Shown: one piece after another, positions 1-8,926 of the stretch | How the letters are laid out: each line of letters opens with the position of its first letter | Position numbering within the stretch: position 1 is the stretch's first letter | Assembly: GCA_945787735.1 (NCBI GenBank) | Contig: CALZIQ010000001.1 | Location: 1 to 39,854, forward strand | Source: an uncultured Chromatiaceae bacterium | GTDB lineage: Bacteria; Pseudomonadota; Gammaproteobacteria; Tenderiales; Tenderiaceae | Direction: 5' to 3' | Length of the DNA stretch: 39,854 bases | Made by a program: the position numbers and the translations under genes | The notes under the pieces: generated by a model | The model's database searches: none | The model's input: the letters and a program-made list of their open reading frames with translations, nothing else | What the model was told of the DNA's origin: nothing

Positions 1-118
1 ATCCCAGCGGCTGACGGAACGCAATTTTTGGCCCGTATGGTGCGCTCTAGCCAGCCCTTCAAATTCATGTCTCGACAAAGGTTTGAGTAACTGATGCAAG
101 GCAGTGTTATGATGTGAC

Positions 119-194
119 AAAGCCTGAACCTCCCTGTTTTAAATGATTTTTCGCAAAACCATTCTAACAAGCGAGGTTCAGGTTTTCTTTTTTT
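119..194 (+). terminator. Rho-independent terminator with long loop
   Basis: CCTGAACCTC (123-132) pairs exactly with GAGGTTCAGG (173-182). A·T and G·T pairs extend the stem outward to about 119 and 186, and a T-rich run follows (183-194). The loop is about 40 nt, long for a classical terminator. It would end a plus-strand transcript that begins before the window, either an mRNA or a small RNA. No protein-coding gene is evident in 1-118. Confidence 0.55.
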
Positions 195-195
195 A

Positions 196-238
196 CTGCT
201 CAACTATGGGACAGTAGTGCGCTGAGCGGGCCTTTTTT
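196..238 (+). terminator. second terminator-like hairpin
   Basis: CTGCTCA (196-202) pairs with TGAGCGG (223-229), including one G·T pair. A short inner CTAT/GTAG stem sits in the loop, and six T residues follow (233-238). It lies just past the stop codon of the minus-strand GGDEF gene, but the T-run is on the plus strand. It would therefore back up the preceding terminator rather than end the GGDEF gene. Confidence 0.35.
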
Positions 239-241
239 GTG

Positions 242-1636
242 TCAGGCGGAAATGTCTATTTCGTTCGGACTGCTTTGTTGTTTGACGCCTTTTGGATCGA
301 GTACGATTTGATCGCGACCTGATGTCTTGGCCTTGTACATGGCCACATCTGCCCGTTTGATTAATTCATCCGCATCTTCGCCTGGATTGTAAAGGGCGAT
401 ACCAGCCGAGAAGGTGGGCACTGGTACTTCATCGTTCTTGAACAGAATGTAAGGATCAACCTTAAGTTTGTATTGCAGTTTGTGAAGTGCGCTCATGGCA
501 CCGATGGTGTCAGTATTGGGAAACAGCACCGCGAATTCTTCGCCGCCATAACGAGATGCCATGTCATGGTAACGAAATACTACGTTCATATTCTGGGAAA
601 AGTGTCGCAGGATCAGGTCGCCCGCAGCATGTCCAAAGCTGTCATTGATCGGTTTAAATTTGTCAATGTCAATCAGTGCCATGGTTAATGGATAATCGAA
701 ACGCAAGGCCCTTGATATTTCATCGTCAAGGCGCATGAGAAACGCGCGGCGATTGGGTAGCTGGGTCAGTTCGTCGGTGAGACTTAGGCGGTGTACCCGT
801 GACAGCTCTTCGTCCAAGTTGTGACTGTTTGATTCAATATCGTGTAGATTTTCATCGATGCTCTGAAACTTGGTGGCCAGATCCTGCTGCATTTTTATCA
901 GCTTGGCATAACGCCTGAGGAAATTATTTTTGACTAAGCTAATGTCATCCGTATCTTCCAGGTTACGTATAGCTGCAAATGAGCTGTGCAATAGTTTGGA
1001 CAGCGCCGAATTGAACTGTTTGGCATTTCCGATCTGATCGGAGAGGCTCGATTGTATGGTATGGATGTTGCTGCGCGTTTTATCGATGTAGCAATACGGG
1101 GCGTCGGGGTTGAATGCAGCAAAGGGCGGCACTTCATGCGTTTTCTGACTGCCAGCCGTATCGAGTAACTCGGACATCGGTGTTATTCCAGCGGCTTGTT
1201 GGGGTATCGGTGTAGCATTTGGAATGGCTGCGCCGCTGTCTTGAAATTCATGCAGCAGGGAATCGATGGTTTCCTGCATGCTTTTTTGGACATGCGGCTG
1301 GTCATGTTGTGCCTGGCCAATCAGTTGCTGAGTCTGCACCTGAATGTTGTGCAGCTCTTGTTCAGACATCGATTCCTGCAGGCTTTTCTGCATGATTCGA
1401 ATCCGCATCCATTCTTCAGTGCCGCTAGGAAAGTGACTGGTTAAGTTGCCAAGCAGGGCCTCAAGCAGGTTGAGATAGATTTTTTCGGATTGGGTTTGCC
1501 CAGCTTCAAGGTCGAGAAAAGATTTCTCGATGTGTTGATAAAGTGCACTACCTGCAGCGGTTGCCTTCAGGTTCTCCAGCAGGGAGAGCACTCTCCCTAG
1601 AGTTCTTGTGCGAGTTTGGTATGTGGAAACAGCCAA
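242..1636 (-). CDS. diguanylate cyclase (GGDEF), cytoplasmic
   Basis: This 464-residue protein is predicted to make cyclic di-GMP from two GTP. The C-terminal GGDEF domain spans about residues 285-452. It has an intact active-site GGEEF at 364-368, and an RxxD product-inhibition motif (RYHD, 355-358) five residues before it, so it should be catalytic and feedback-controlled. Residues 1-280 are mostly helical with no membrane segment or recognised sensor. The stretch at about 240-285 looks like a coiled coil leading into the cyclase, which would suit dimer-dependent activation. The start is a TTG, because an in-frame stop lies two codons upstream and no ATG lies nearby; the ribosome binding site is weak. 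The gene diverges from glyA. The input signal is unknown. Confidence 0.93.
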   Translation of the reverse strand: MAVSTYQTRTRTLGRVLSLLENLKATAAGSALYQHIEKSFLDLEAGQTQSEKIYLNLLEALLGNLTSHFPSGTEEWMRIRIMQKSLQESMSEQELHNIQVQTQQLIGQAQHDQPHVQKSMQETIDSLLHEFQDSGAAIPNATPIPQQAAGITPMSELLDTAGSQKTHEVPPFAAFNPDAPYCYIDKTRSNIHTIQSSLSDQIGNAKQFNSALSKLLHSSFAAIRNLEDTDDISLVKNNFLRRYAKLIKMQQDLATKFQSIDENLHDIESNSHNLDEELSRVHRLSLTDELTQLPNRRAFLMRLDDEISRALRFDYPLTMALIDIDKFKPINDSFGHAAGDLILRHFSQNMNVVFRYHDMASRYGGEEFAVLFPNTDTIGAMSALHKLQYKLKVDPYILFKNDEVPVPTFSAGIALYNPGEDADELIKRADVAMYKAKTSGRDQIVLDPKGVKQQSSPNEIDISA

Positions 1637-1972
1637 CTTCTATGCCCCATTATCAGGATCTGCCGGGTGCATACTTTACCATCAGTTGCCGGGGGATCCG
1701 AGTTAAACGGTTGGCTTCCTGCCTGGTTTCGAGTAATTGTTTAACTCGAATTCATTATGAATCCGAACTATATCACGGTTTTCTTTTATTGTGGTTTTGC
1801 TTGTACGCCAAAAAAGCCGCCAAATCGCACATGATTCAAGTGGTTACTCGTAAGAAGCATATCCTCTGACGTGATGCTGGCAAGCCTGTAACAATGCAGA
1901 GATGGGCCAAATCGGGTATCCTTATGCCCCATTTTTACTGAATTTTTCAGCGAGCCGGAGATTTGTAACGCT
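1637..1972. other. divergent intergenic region, GGDEF gene / glyA
   Basis: These 336 bases hold the promoters of two divergent genes; I could not identify either with confidence. The visible structure is an inverted repeat, CGAGTTAAAC (1699-1708) and GTTTAACTCG (1739-1748). A second hairpin, TTCGAGT/ACTCGAA (1728-1734/1744-1750), competes for the same right arm. No coding potential is convincing. The glyA ribosome binding site is probably GGAG at 1957-1960, somewhat far from the ATG. Confidence 0.5.
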
Positions 1973-3229
1973 ATGTTTACCAAGGATATGACAATTGCGG
2001 GCTATGACGAGGAATTGTGGTCGGCGATGGAGCACGAATGCGAGCGCCAGGAGGTGCATATTGAGCTGATTGCGTCCGAGAACTACGCTAGCCCGCGCGT
2101 GATGCAGGCCCAGGGGTCGGTGTTGACCAACAAATACGCCGAAGGCTATCCGAATAAGCGTTACTATGGTGGGTGTGAATATGTGGATATCGCCGAACAG
2201 CTGGCGATTGATCGCCTCAAGCAACTGTTTGGTGCCGACTATGCCAACGTTCAGCCCCATTCCGGTTCGCAGGCCAACGGAGCCGTTTACATGGCCCTGT
2301 TGCAGCCGGGTGATACTGTGTTGGGTATGAGCCTGGCGCACGGGGGTCACCTGACCCACGGTTCGCACGTCAACTTTTCCGGTAAGACCTATAACGCGGT
2401 CCAGTATGGTCTGAATGAAGAGACCGGCGAGATCGATTACGAACAAGTCGAGCAATTAGCACAAGAACACAAGCCCAAGATGATTGTCGCCGGTTTCTCG
2501 GCCTATTCTCGCGTGGTGGATTGGCAGCGTTTTCGTGATATTGCTGACAGTGTTGGCGCTTATCTGTTGGTAGACATGGCCCACGTCGCTGGTTTGATCG
2601 CGGCGGGTGTTTACCCCAGCCCGGTACAAATTGCCGACGTGACGACTTCTACCACTCACAAGACCCTGCGCGGTCCGCGTGGTGGCATCATTTTGGCCAA
2701 GGCTAATCCCGAAATCGAAAAGAAACTGAACTCAGCCATCTTCCCCGGCATCCAAGGCGGTCCCCTGATGCATGTGATTGCCGCCAAAGCGGTTGCTTTC
2801 AAAGAGGCGTTGGAGCCTGGTTTCAAGTCCTATCAACAGCAGGTAGTGGATAACGCCCGTACCATGGCGAAGGTCTTCATCAAGCGTGGTTATGATGTGG
2901 TTTCCGGCGGTACTGACAATCACCTGTTTCTGGTCAGCTTTATCAAACAGGAGCTTACCGGTAAGGATGTGGATGCCTGGTTAGGTAATGCTCATATCAC
3001 CGTCAATAAAAATGCTGTGCCGAATGACCCGCAGTCACCCTTTGTGACCTCCGGTATTCGTATCGGAACGCCGGCCATCACCACTCGTGGTTTTGGCGAG
3101 GCGGATAGCCGTGATTTGGCCCACTGGATCTGCGACATAATCGACGCCGAAGGCGACCAGGCAACTATCGATGCAGTTAAAGGCAAGGTGGCCGAAGTGT
3201 GCAGACGTCTGCCGGTCTACGCCGGATAA
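1973..3229 (+). CDS. glyA: serine hydroxymethyltransferase
   Basis: GlyA is a cytoplasmic PLP enzyme that converts serine and tetrahydrofolate to glycine and 5,10-methylene-tetrahydrofolate, the main source of one-carbon units. The 418-residue length is standard. Diagnostic stretches are IELIASENY near the N-terminus, [10 protein letters not shown], the glycine- and histidine-rich loop [10 protein letters not shown], and the PLP-binding lysine in TTSTTHKT (Lys230). The start at MFTKDM lines up with the E. coli start (MLKREM). nrdR begins 6 bases after its stop, so the two are probably co-transcribed. Both genes serve nucleotide synthesis, glyA through thymidylate and purine one-carbon units. 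Confidence 0.98.
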   Translation: MFTKDMTIAGYDEELWSAMEHECERQEVHIELIASENYASPRVMQAQGSVLTNKYAEGYPNKRYYGGCEYVDIAEQLAIDRLKQLFGADYANVQPHSGSQANGAVYMALLQPGDTVLGMSLAHGGHLTHGSHVNFSGKTYNAVQYGLNEETGEIDYEQVEQLAQEHKPKMIVAGFSAYSRVVDWQRFRDIADSVGAYLLVDMAHVAGLIAAGVYPSPVQIADVTTSTTHKTLRGPRGGIILAKANPEIEKKLNSAIFPGIQGGPLMHVIAAKAVAFKEALEPGFKSYQQQVVDNARTMAKVFIKRGYDVVSGGTDNHLFLVSFIKQELTGKDVDAWLGNAHITVNKNAVPNDPQSPFVTSGIRIGTPAITTRGFGEADSRDLAHWICDIIDAEGDQATIDAVKGKVAEVCRRLPVYAG

Positions 3230-3235
3230 GCTCGT

Positions 3236-3754
3236 ATGCGCTGCCCATTTTGTGGTGCCGATGAAACCAAGGTAATCGACTCGCGCTTGGCGAATGAAGG
3301 CGACAGCGTTCGGCGGCGGCGCGAGTGTCTCAGCTGTTCCGAACGTTTCACCACCTTTGAAACGGCCGAGCTGGCCCTGCCGCGCATTGTCAAAACCGAT
3401 GGTGTGCGTGAACCCTTCGATGAAGAAAAAATGCGACGTGGCATGCAGCGTGCTCTTGAAAAAAGGCCGGTGGATACGGAAAAGGTGGAGGCGGCCATCA
3501 GTCGTATCAAACACCTGCTGCGATCTACAGGGGATCGCGAAGTGCCATCACGGCGTCTGGGTGGATGGGTGATGGATGCCCTGGCCGATTTGGATCAGGT
3601 GGCCTATATCCGTTTCGCCTCTGTTTATCGCAGTTTTGAAGATGCCAGCGCCTTCCGTGAGATGATCGAGCGCATTGAGAACGAGCCCCCGGCTGAGTTG
3701 AAGGCGCAGCAGATTTCCCTGTTGCCGGGCAACGAGAAGAAAAAAGAGGGCTGA
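3236..3754 (+). CDS. nrdR: transcriptional repressor NrdR
   Basis: NrdR is a nucleotide-sensing repressor of ribonucleotide reductase operons. The N-terminal zinc ribbon is clear, with cysteines at 3, 6, 31 and 34 (CPFC and CLSC). The ATP-cone domain follows at about residues 49-139 and senses ATP/dATP. The protein is 172 residues, slightly longer than the family's usual ~150 because of a charged C-terminal tail ending in a KKK run. It sits between glyA and ribD, an arrangement typical of gammaproteobacteria. No ribonucleotide reductase gene is in the window, so its targets lie elsewhere. Confidence 0.97.
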   Translation: MRCPFCGADETKVIDSRLANEGDSVRRRRECLSCSERFTTFETAELALPRIVKTDGVREPFDEEKMRRGMQRALEKRPVDTEKVEAAISRIKHLLRSTGDREVPSRRLGGWVMDALADLDQVAYIRFASVYRSFEDASAFREMIERIENEPPAELKAQQISLLPGNEKKKEG

Positions 3755-3785
3755 GGCTGTTACGCTTTAGTCATCCATATATACG

Positions 3786-3791
3786 TATAAT
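3786..3791 (+). promoter_or_regulatory. candidate -10 element for ribD
   Basis: A perfect TATAAT lies only 8 bases before the ribD ATG. Transcription would then begin at about 3797-3799, giving a leaderless or nearly leaderless mRNA. Consistent with this, the bases before the ATG (TTTCCCTCC) contain no purine-rich ribosome binding site. No good -35 hexamer is visible at the right distance, which limits confidence. Confidence 0.4.
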
Positions 3792-3799
3792 TTCCCTCC

Positions 3800-4891
3800 A
3801 TGTTTTCAGCTGACGATCACAAATACATGGCCCTAGCGTTGCGTCTGGCAGAGCAGGGGTTGTATACAACCGATCCCAACCCGCGAGTGGGTTGTGTCGT
3901 CGTGCGTGATGAGGTGATCGTCGGGCAGGGGTGGCACCAGGCAGCTGGTGAGCCGCATGCTGAAGTGCACGCCCTAGACCAAGCAGGTGAGAAAGCCAGG
4001 GGCGCAACGGTCTATGTGACGCTGGAACCTTGCAGCCATCATGGCCGTACTCCGCCCTGTGTAGATGCTCTGATCAATGCCGGGGTCGCGCGCGTAGTGG
4101 TGGCGATGCAGGACCCAAGTCCCAAGGTGGCGGGGATGGGTATGGCGCGCTTACAGGCTGCCGGGGTCACTGTGGAGTACGGTTTGATGCAACAGCATGC
4201 CGGGCAGCTCAATCCCGGATTTGTTTCGCGTTTTAGTCGTGGTTGCCCATATGTGCGCGCCAAGTTGGCCATGAGCTTGGATGGCCGCACCGCCATGGCA
4301 AACGGTGAAAGCAAGTGGATTACTTCAGAAGCTGCTCGGAATGATGTGCAAAAATTGCGCGCGCGCAGCTCGGTGATAGTGACCGGTATTGGCACGGTGT
4401 TGGCGGATAATCCGCGCATGAATGCTCGTTTAGGTGCAGAGTTAAAACAACCAGACCGGATCGTGATGGATACCAATCTGCGTATGCCAAACGATGCCGC
4501 CATGTTCGCACAGGCAGGCTTGACTTGGTTAGCCAATGATTGCCGCGATGAGAGTATTCGTTCACGCCTGCAGCTGTCCGGGGCACGTTTGCTTGATCTG
4601 CCGGCAAAAAAGGGTCAGGTTGATTTGAATGCCCTGCTCAACGCCCTGTGCGATCTTGAGTACAATGAAGTGTTGGTCGAAGCCGGACCGACGCTGAGTG
4701 GCGCCCTTATGCATGCGGGTCTGATTGATGAACTGATTGTTTATATGGCACCGCACTTGATGGGGGATGGCGGTAATCCGCTCTTGCATCTACCCGGTAT
4801 TGACTTCATGCAGAACAGAATTGCGTTGAAACTGACAGACCTGAAACAAGTCGGCGACGACCTGCGCCTGAGCTACGTACTGAGCAAATAA
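3800..4891 (+). CDS. ribD: bifunctional pyrimidine deaminase/reductase RibD
   Basis: RibD performs two successive steps of riboflavin synthesis: deamination of the diaminopyrimidine made from GTP, then NADPH-dependent reduction of the ribosyl side chain. The N-terminal zinc deaminase shows HAE (His53-Glu55) and PCSHHGRTPPC (Cys78, Cys87). The reductase domain starts near residue 145 and runs to the end. The 363-residue length is normal. The start at MFSADDHKYM fits the family's short N-terminus before the conserved MALALRLA helix, but no ribosome binding site precedes it. The stop is 14 bases before ribE. Confidence 0.97.
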   Translation: MFSADDHKYMALALRLAEQGLYTTDPNPRVGCVVVRDEVIVGQGWHQAAGEPHAEVHALDQAGEKARGATVYVTLEPCSHHGRTPPCVDALINAGVARVVVAMQDPSPKVAGMGMARLQAAGVTVEYGLMQQHAGQLNPGFVSRFSRGCPYVRAKLAMSLDGRTAMANGESKWITSEAARNDVQKLRARSSVIVTGIGTVLADNPRMNARLGAELKQPDRIVMDTNLRMPNDAAMFAQAGLTWLANDCRDESIRSRLQLSGARLLDLPAKKGQVDLNALLNALCDLEYNEVLVEAGPTLSGALMHAGLIDELIVYMAPHLMGDGGNPLLHLPGIDFMQNRIALKLTDLKQVGDDLRLSYVLSK

Positions 4892-4905
4892 AAAACAGGA
4901 TAAGA

Positions 4906-5583
4906 ATGTTTACAGGGATCATAGAAGCCAGCGGTGAGATTGCAGCGGTGGACAAGCAGGCCGCTGACAGCCGCTTGCGCATCAATGCCGGTGGACTCGA
5001 CATGACTGATGTCAAACTGGGTGACAGCATTGCCATAGATGGTGTTTGTCTTACCGTTGTGAAGTTCGATGCTCATAGCTTTGAGATGGATGTCTCAGCC
5101 GAAACCTTGAGCAAAACCACCCTGGGTGAGTTCAAACCTGATCGCAAGGTTAATCTGGAAAAGGCCATGCAAGTGTCTGCGCGTTTGGGCGGTCACATTG
5201 TCAGTGGTCATGTCGATGCACTTGGAGTTATTGAGGCGCGTGACCCGGTGGGTGAGTCATTGCGTTTTCGTGTGCGTGTGCCCGATAACCTGGCCAAATA
5301 TGTGGCTGTGAAGGGCTCGGTTTGTATTGATGGTGTCAGTCTGACAGTGAACAATGTCGAAGGTGCGGTGTTCGAAATCAATATCATCCCACACACCGCA
5401 GAGATGACGACCATTGGCGAATATCAAGCCGGACGTAAGGTTAATATTGAAGTGGACATTATTGCGCGTTATCTCGAGCGGCTCTTGTTGGGTGACAAGG
5501 CGGCTGAGCCACAATCCGATAAGCTGACACTTGAAAAACTGGTGCAGCACGGTTATTTGAAAGGCGACGCTATTAATTCATGA
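4906..5583 (+). CDS. ribE: riboflavin synthase, alpha subunit
   Basis: This enzyme dismutates two molecules of 6,7-dimethyl-8-ribityllumazine to riboflavin and a pyrimidine that is recycled. The N-terminal MFTGIIE is the family signature. Two tandem lumazine-binding beta-barrel repeats (about residues 1-90 and 95-190) each carry the [13 protein letters not shown] or [13 protein letters not shown] motif. The C-terminal helix used for trimer formation follows. At 225 residues it is slightly longer than the usual ~213. It is downstream of ribD in the same direction, with an AGGA-type ribosome binding site. A 159-base gap separates it from ribBA. Confidence 0.97.
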   Translation: MFTGIIEASGEIAAVDKQAADSRLRINAGGLDMTDVKLGDSIAIDGVCLTVVKFDAHSFEMDVSAETLSKTTLGEFKPDRKVNLEKAMQVSARLGGHIVSGHVDALGVIEARDPVGESLRFRVRVPDNLAKYVAVKGSVCIDGVSLTVNNVEGAVFEINIIPHTAEMTTIGEYQAGRKVNIEVDIIARYLERLLLGDKAAEPQSDKLTLEKLVQHGYLKGDAINS

Positions 5584-5742
5584 ACACACATCTTAAGTTC
5601 CAAACCCGCCCCCTCTGCGTTGCAAATCTTGGCAATAGGCCCGCTATTACCTGTGCTTTGCGCCTTGATGTGACGAATTTGGACTCTCAATCTGTCGTGT
5701 CCAGAATCAATAGCGGCGCCTTTGCGCCTTGATGGTGAGTTG
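5584..5742 (+). other. structured ribE-ribBA spacer
   Basis: This spacer holds a 14-base direct repeat, TTTGCGCCTTGATG, at 5657-5670 and 5721-5734. An inverted repeat, CCGCTATT (5641-5648) and AATAGCGG (5708-5715), encloses a smaller stem, TTGGAC with GTCCAG (5679-5684/5699-5704). The second direct copy runs into the ribBA ribosome binding region (GGTGAG, 5734-5739). I looked for the conserved core of an FMN riboswitch and did not find it, so any control here would use another mechanism. Confidence 0.45.
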
Positions 5743-6846
5743 ATGTCATTGAACAGTATCGAAGAGATCATCGAGGACATCCGCCAGGGCAAGATGGTGG
5801 TACTGATGGATGATGAGGATCGTGAAAACGAGGGCGACCTGATCATGGCGGCCGAATGTGTCAGCGCCGAGCAGATTAATTTCATGGCCCGCTACGCCCG
5901 TGGTCTGATTTGTTTACCTCTGACGCGGGAGCGTTGTCAGCAGCTGAACCTGCCGTTGATGGTAAGCGATAACAATGCCAAGCACGCCACCAACTTTACC
6001 GTTTCCATCGAAGCCGCCGAAGGCGTAACTACCGGTATCTCCGCCGCAGATCGTGCCACCACGGTGCAGGCGGCAGTGAAGCCCGATGCACGCCCTGAAG
6101 ATATTCATCAGCCGGGACATATCTTTCCGCTGATGGCGCAGCCTGGAGGTGTGTTAAGTCGGGCGGGGCATACCGAGGCGGGCTGTGACCTGGCACGCCT
6201 GGCCGGGCATGAACCGGCGGCGGTGATTGTCGAGATTCTCAACGAAGACGGTTCCATGGCGCGCCGCGCCGAGCTGGAAGTCTTCGCCAAAGAGCATGGC
6301 CTCAAGATCGGTACTGTGGCTGATCTGATTAGCTATCGCATGCAGCATGAAAAAACCATCGAGCGCGTGGCCGAGTGTCACTTGCCTACCGAATATGGTG
6401 ACTTCCATCTGATGGCCTATCAGGATTATGTCGGTCAGGGCTTGCACCTGGTGCTTCAAAAGGGTGAGTTAACAGCTGAGCAGGTTCCGCTAGTGCGCGT
6501 GCATCTGGCCGATACCTTTACCGATTTGCTGGCAGTGCAGCGTGGCGAAAGCAGTCTACCGCTTAAGGTAGCGATGCAGCGCATGCAGAATGAAGAGACA
6601 GGGATCCTGGTGTTGTTGCAGCACGTAGAACAGCCGGATGAGTTGGTAAAACGCATTCGCGATTATCAGTTGCAGGACCGTGGGGTGAATCTGCCCAGGC
6701 CGCCCGATACATCCGATCTGCGCCAGTATGGTATCGGTGCACAGATTCTGTTTGATCTTGGGGTGCGCAAGATGCGTGTCATGGGTGCGCCACGCAAGTT
6801 GCATGGTCTGTCCGGCTTCGGTCTCGAAGTAGTGGAATACGCTTAG
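5743..6846 (+). CDS. ribBA: DHBP synthase with degenerate GTP cyclohydrolase II domain
   Basis: The N-terminal domain (about residues 1-200) is 3,4-dihydroxy-2-butanone-4-phosphate synthase, which makes the four-carbon unit for the lumazine from ribulose-5-phosphate. Its [11 protein letters not shown] metal/substrate loop and the [14 protein letters not shown] and [16 protein letters not shown] motifs are intact. The C-terminal half has the GTP cyclohydrolase II fold, but the zinc-binding cysteines are gone. Where the family has VRVHSEC followed by GD and CDCG, this protein reads [14 protein letters not shown], and the domain contains no later cysteine. It is unlikely to open GTP, so a separate ribA should exist elsewhere. 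I start at MSLNSIEE (367 residues), which matches relatives and follows GGTGAG; an upstream TTG would add seven residues. Confidence 0.94.
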   Translation: MSLNSIEEIIEDIRQGKMVVLMDDEDRENEGDLIMAAECVSAEQINFMARYARGLICLPLTRERCQQLNLPLMVSDNNAKHATNFTVSIEAAEGVTTGISAADRATTVQAAVKPDARPEDIHQPGHIFPLMAQPGGVLSRAGHTEAGCDLARLAGHEPAAVIVEILNEDGSMARRAELEVFAKEHGLKIGTVADLISYRMQHEKTIERVAECHLPTEYGDFHLMAYQDYVGQGLHLVLQKGELTAEQVPLVRVHLADTFTDLLAVQRGESSLPLKVAMQRMQNEETGILVLLQHVEQPDELVKRIRDYQLQDRGVNLPRPPDTSDLRQYGIGAQILFDLGVRKMRVMGAPRKLHGLSGFGLEVVEYA

Positions 6847-6914
6847 AATCATTACAATGGCAGCAGTTAAAGACTAAGATAGTCAGAATGCCGTTTAATA
6901 ATTAGGGATTTCAG

Positions 6915-7394
6915 ATGAAAGATGTAAATCGAATCGAGGGTGATTTCAACGCCACAGGCGCACGCGTGGCAATTGTGGCGGGACGCTTCAACAGCTTTGT
7001 GGTGGATCACTTGGTCAGCGGTGCGCTGGATTGTCTGGTTCGTCATGGCGCCAGTGCCAGCGATATCGATGTGCTCTACGCACCGGGTGCGTATGAGTTG
7101 CCCCTGCTGGCCCAGCGCGTGGCTGGCAAGAAAAAATACGATGCCATTATCGCGCTAGGTGCAGTGATTCGTGGCGGTACACCCCATTTCGATTATGTCG
7201 CCGGTGAATGTTCCAAAGGACTGGCGACCGTGTCACTGCAATTTGATGTGCCGGTGGCCTTTGGTGTGCTGACGGTAGATAGCATCGAGCAAGCGGTCGA
7301 GCGCTCAGGAACTAAGGCGGGCAACAAGGGTGTTGAGGCGACTATGTCGGCCATCGAAATGATCAATCTGCTCAAGCGTGTTGATCAGCTCTAA
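6915..7394 (+). CDS. ribH: 6,7-dimethyl-8-ribityllumazine synthase
   Basis: RibH condenses the pyrimidine from RibD and subsequent dephosphorylation with the butanone phosphate from RibBA to form the lumazine substrate of riboflavin synthase. Signature stretches are [28 protein letters not shown], and [16 protein letters not shown], which carries the catalytic histidine. The 159-residue length is typical of subunits that form pentamers or icosahedral shells. With ribD, ribE and ribBA this completes the pathway apart from GTP cyclohydrolase II and the phosphatase. The order ribH-nusB is widely conserved. Confidence 0.97.
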   Translation: MKDVNRIEGDFNATGARVAIVAGRFNSFVVDHLVSGALDCLVRHGASASDIDVLYAPGAYELPLLAQRVAGKKKYDAIIALGAVIRGGTPHFDYVAGECSKGLATVSLQFDVPVAFGVLTVDSIEQAVERSGTKAGNKGVEATMSAIEMINLLKRVDQL

Positions 7395-7427
7395 GCATTA
7401 TTTGCAGTAATTAAAGGAGAACAGCTT

Positions 7428-7859
7428 TTGAGTCAGCCTCGTACTATGGCACGCCGTTGCGCCGTTCAGGCGCTTTATCAATGGCAAGTGACTGGCCAGA
7501 ATGTGGATGAGATCTACCAGCAGTTCCTGGTTGAGCGCAACATGACAAAGGTCAATGTCGAGATGTTCCAAGAGCTGCTCACTGGTGTTACTAAAGAGCT
7601 GGAAGTATTAGACCGAAAGATTCAGCCCTATCTTGATCGCGACATCTCCGAAGTGGATCCGGTCGAACGAGCGGTATTGCGCCTCGGCACATATGAGCTA
7701 ATGTACAAGCTTGATGTGCCTTACCGTGTTGTTATCAATGAAGCCTTGGAAGCGGTTAAGACGTTTGGCGCCGAGCAGGGTCATCGTTTCGTCAATGGTG
7801 TGCTGGACAAGGTTGCGCAAGAGTTGCGTGAACTGGAAGTAAAGCGCAATTCCCGATAA
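7428..7859 (+). CDS. nusB: transcription antitermination factor NusB
   Basis: NusB is a small all-helical RNA-binding protein that pairs with NusE (ribosomal protein S10) at boxA sites to prevent premature termination in rRNA operons. The N-terminal RRCAVQALYQWQVTG and the C-terminal YRVVINEALEAVKTFG with HRFVNGVLD are family signatures. The length is 143 residues. The start is TTG, preceded by a strong ribosome binding site (AAAGGAGA, 7413-7420) at normal spacing. An ATG in frame just downstream (MARRCAV) is less well placed. It follows ribH by 33 bases. Confidence 0.97.
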   Translation: MSQPRTMARRCAVQALYQWQVTGQNVDEIYQQFLVERNMTKVNVEMFQELLTGVTKELEVLDRKIQPYLDRDISEVDPVERAVLRLGTYELMYKLDVPYRVVINEALEAVKTFGAEQGHRFVNGVLDKVAQELRELEVKRNSR

Positions 7860-7882
7860 AAACATATGCTGCTGAGCGACAT

Positions 7883-7914
7883 CCTGACCTCTCCTGCGCA
7901 CGAGAGCGGTCGGG
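7883..7914 (+). other. hairpin in nusB-thiL spacer
   Basis: CCTGACC (7883-7889) pairs with GGTCGGG (7908-7914), with one T·G pair. TCTC/GAGA extends the stem inward across a two-base bulge. No T-run follows, so it is not a terminator. The conserved CUGAGA core of a TPP riboswitch is not present nearby. The role is unknown; it may stabilise or separate the mRNA between nusB and thiL. Confidence 0.3.
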
Positions 7915-7957
7915 GTGAGGAAAAAAGAGATTTCATTCATCCTGACAGAAATCCATC

Positions 7958-8926
7958 ATGAGCCTCTCCGAATTCGAACTCATCACACGTTTTTTTGATT
8001 ACGCCTCCAGTAAGCAAAATGGTGTCGAGTTAGGTATTGGTGATGATGCCGCGCTTGTAAATGTGCCGCCCGGACAGTCACTGGTGATGAGCATGGATAC
8101 GCTGGTCTCAGGGATACACTTTCCTGTTGATACACCTGCTGACGCGATCGCCTACAAAGCGTTGGCGGTTAATTTGAGCGACATGGCTGCGATGGGAGCG
8201 CAACCCAACTGGATGTTGTTGGGCTTGACACTGCCCAAGGCGGATGAAGCCTGGTTGATGGCATTCAGCCATGGCCTAAGTCGCCTGGCGGATGAATACA
8301 ACGTGGCTCTCATCGGCGGTGATACCACGCACGGTCCGTTGACGATAACGATTCAGATCAATGGCTTGGTGCCGCAGGGGCAGGCCCTGAAACGCAGCGG
8401 TGCACAAAGCGGGGATCTAATTATTGTTACTGGTCAGCTTGGCGATGCGGGTTTGGGTTTGAAGCTTGAGCTCAAAGAATTGGAGCTGCCACTAACTTCA
8501 GTGCGGCGCGATTATTTCATCAACCGTTTAGAGCGACCAACACCTCAAGTGCAGGCCGGTTTGGCGCTCAGAGGACTGGCTTCAGCGGCCATCGATATCT
8601 CCGATGGTCTGTTGGCGGATCTGGGGCATATCCTTGAGGCCAGTGATGTCTCTGCTAACATCAATGTGGAAAATCTGCCGGTGGCCGAGGAAGTGCGAGC
8701 CTTGCCAGGTGATTGGTGGTCTTTGCCACTGACATCGGGGGATGATTATGAACTCTGCTTTACTGTACCACCAGAAAAGCATGCGCTCGTTGAGCAAAGC
8801 CTGCGAGCCATCGATTGTGCTTGTCACTGCATTGGCCGCATCGAAGAGGGCAGAGGTGTGAAAATATTGCTTAGAGGTCAAGCAGTAGAGATGAATAGTT
8901 TGAAAGGATATCTTCACTTTGATTAA
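7958..8926 (+). CDS. thiL: thiamine-monophosphate kinase
   Basis: ThiL phosphorylates thiamine monophosphate with ATP to give thiamine pyrophosphate, the active cofactor, here also needed by the nearby Dxs. The N-terminal SEFELITRFF, GIGDDAALV, SMDTLVSGIHF and NLSDMAAMGA motifs and the later LIGGDTTHGP and DISDGLLADL are characteristic of the PurM/ThiL ATPase fold. The length is 322 residues. The ATG lacks a strong ribosome binding site. Its stop overlaps the TTG start of pgpA, so the two are probably translationally coupled. Confidence 0.97.
   Translation: MSLSEFELITRFFDYASSKQNGVELGIGDDAALVNVPPGQSLVMSMDTLVSGIHFPVDTPADAIAYKALAVNLSDMAAMGAQPNWMLLGLTLPKADEAWLMAFSHGLSRLADEYNVALIGGDTTHGPLTITIQINGLVPQGQALKRSGAQSGDLIIVTGQLGDAGLGLKLELKELELPLTSVRRDYFINRLERPTPQVQAGLALRGLASAAIDISDGLLADLGHILEASDVSANINVENLPVAEEVRALPGDWWSLPLTSGDDYELCFTVPPEKHALVEQSLRAIDCACHCIGRIEEGRGVKILLRGQAVEMNSLKGYLHFD

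Noticed and set aside
1640-1690. sigma-28 promoter for the minus-strand GGDEF gene
   Set aside because: TAAAGTAT and CCTGATAA are visible on the minus strand, but the spacer is 13 bases and the -10 matches only 6 of 8, too weak to call.
1922-2455. 177-residue minus-strand frame over glyA
   Set aside because: It is a shadow of glyA with no recognisable family.
4039-4536. 165-residue open frame on the minus strand inside ribD
   Set aside because: It is antisense to a well-supported gene, has no ribosome binding site or recognisable motifs, and is explained by codon bias of ribD.
5584-5742. FMN riboswitch before ribBA
   Set aside because: The conserved FMN aptamer core (AGGATCTTCGGGGC-like) is absent.
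7860-7957. TPP riboswitch before thiL
   Set aside because: There is a hairpin but no CUGAGA-type TPP core.
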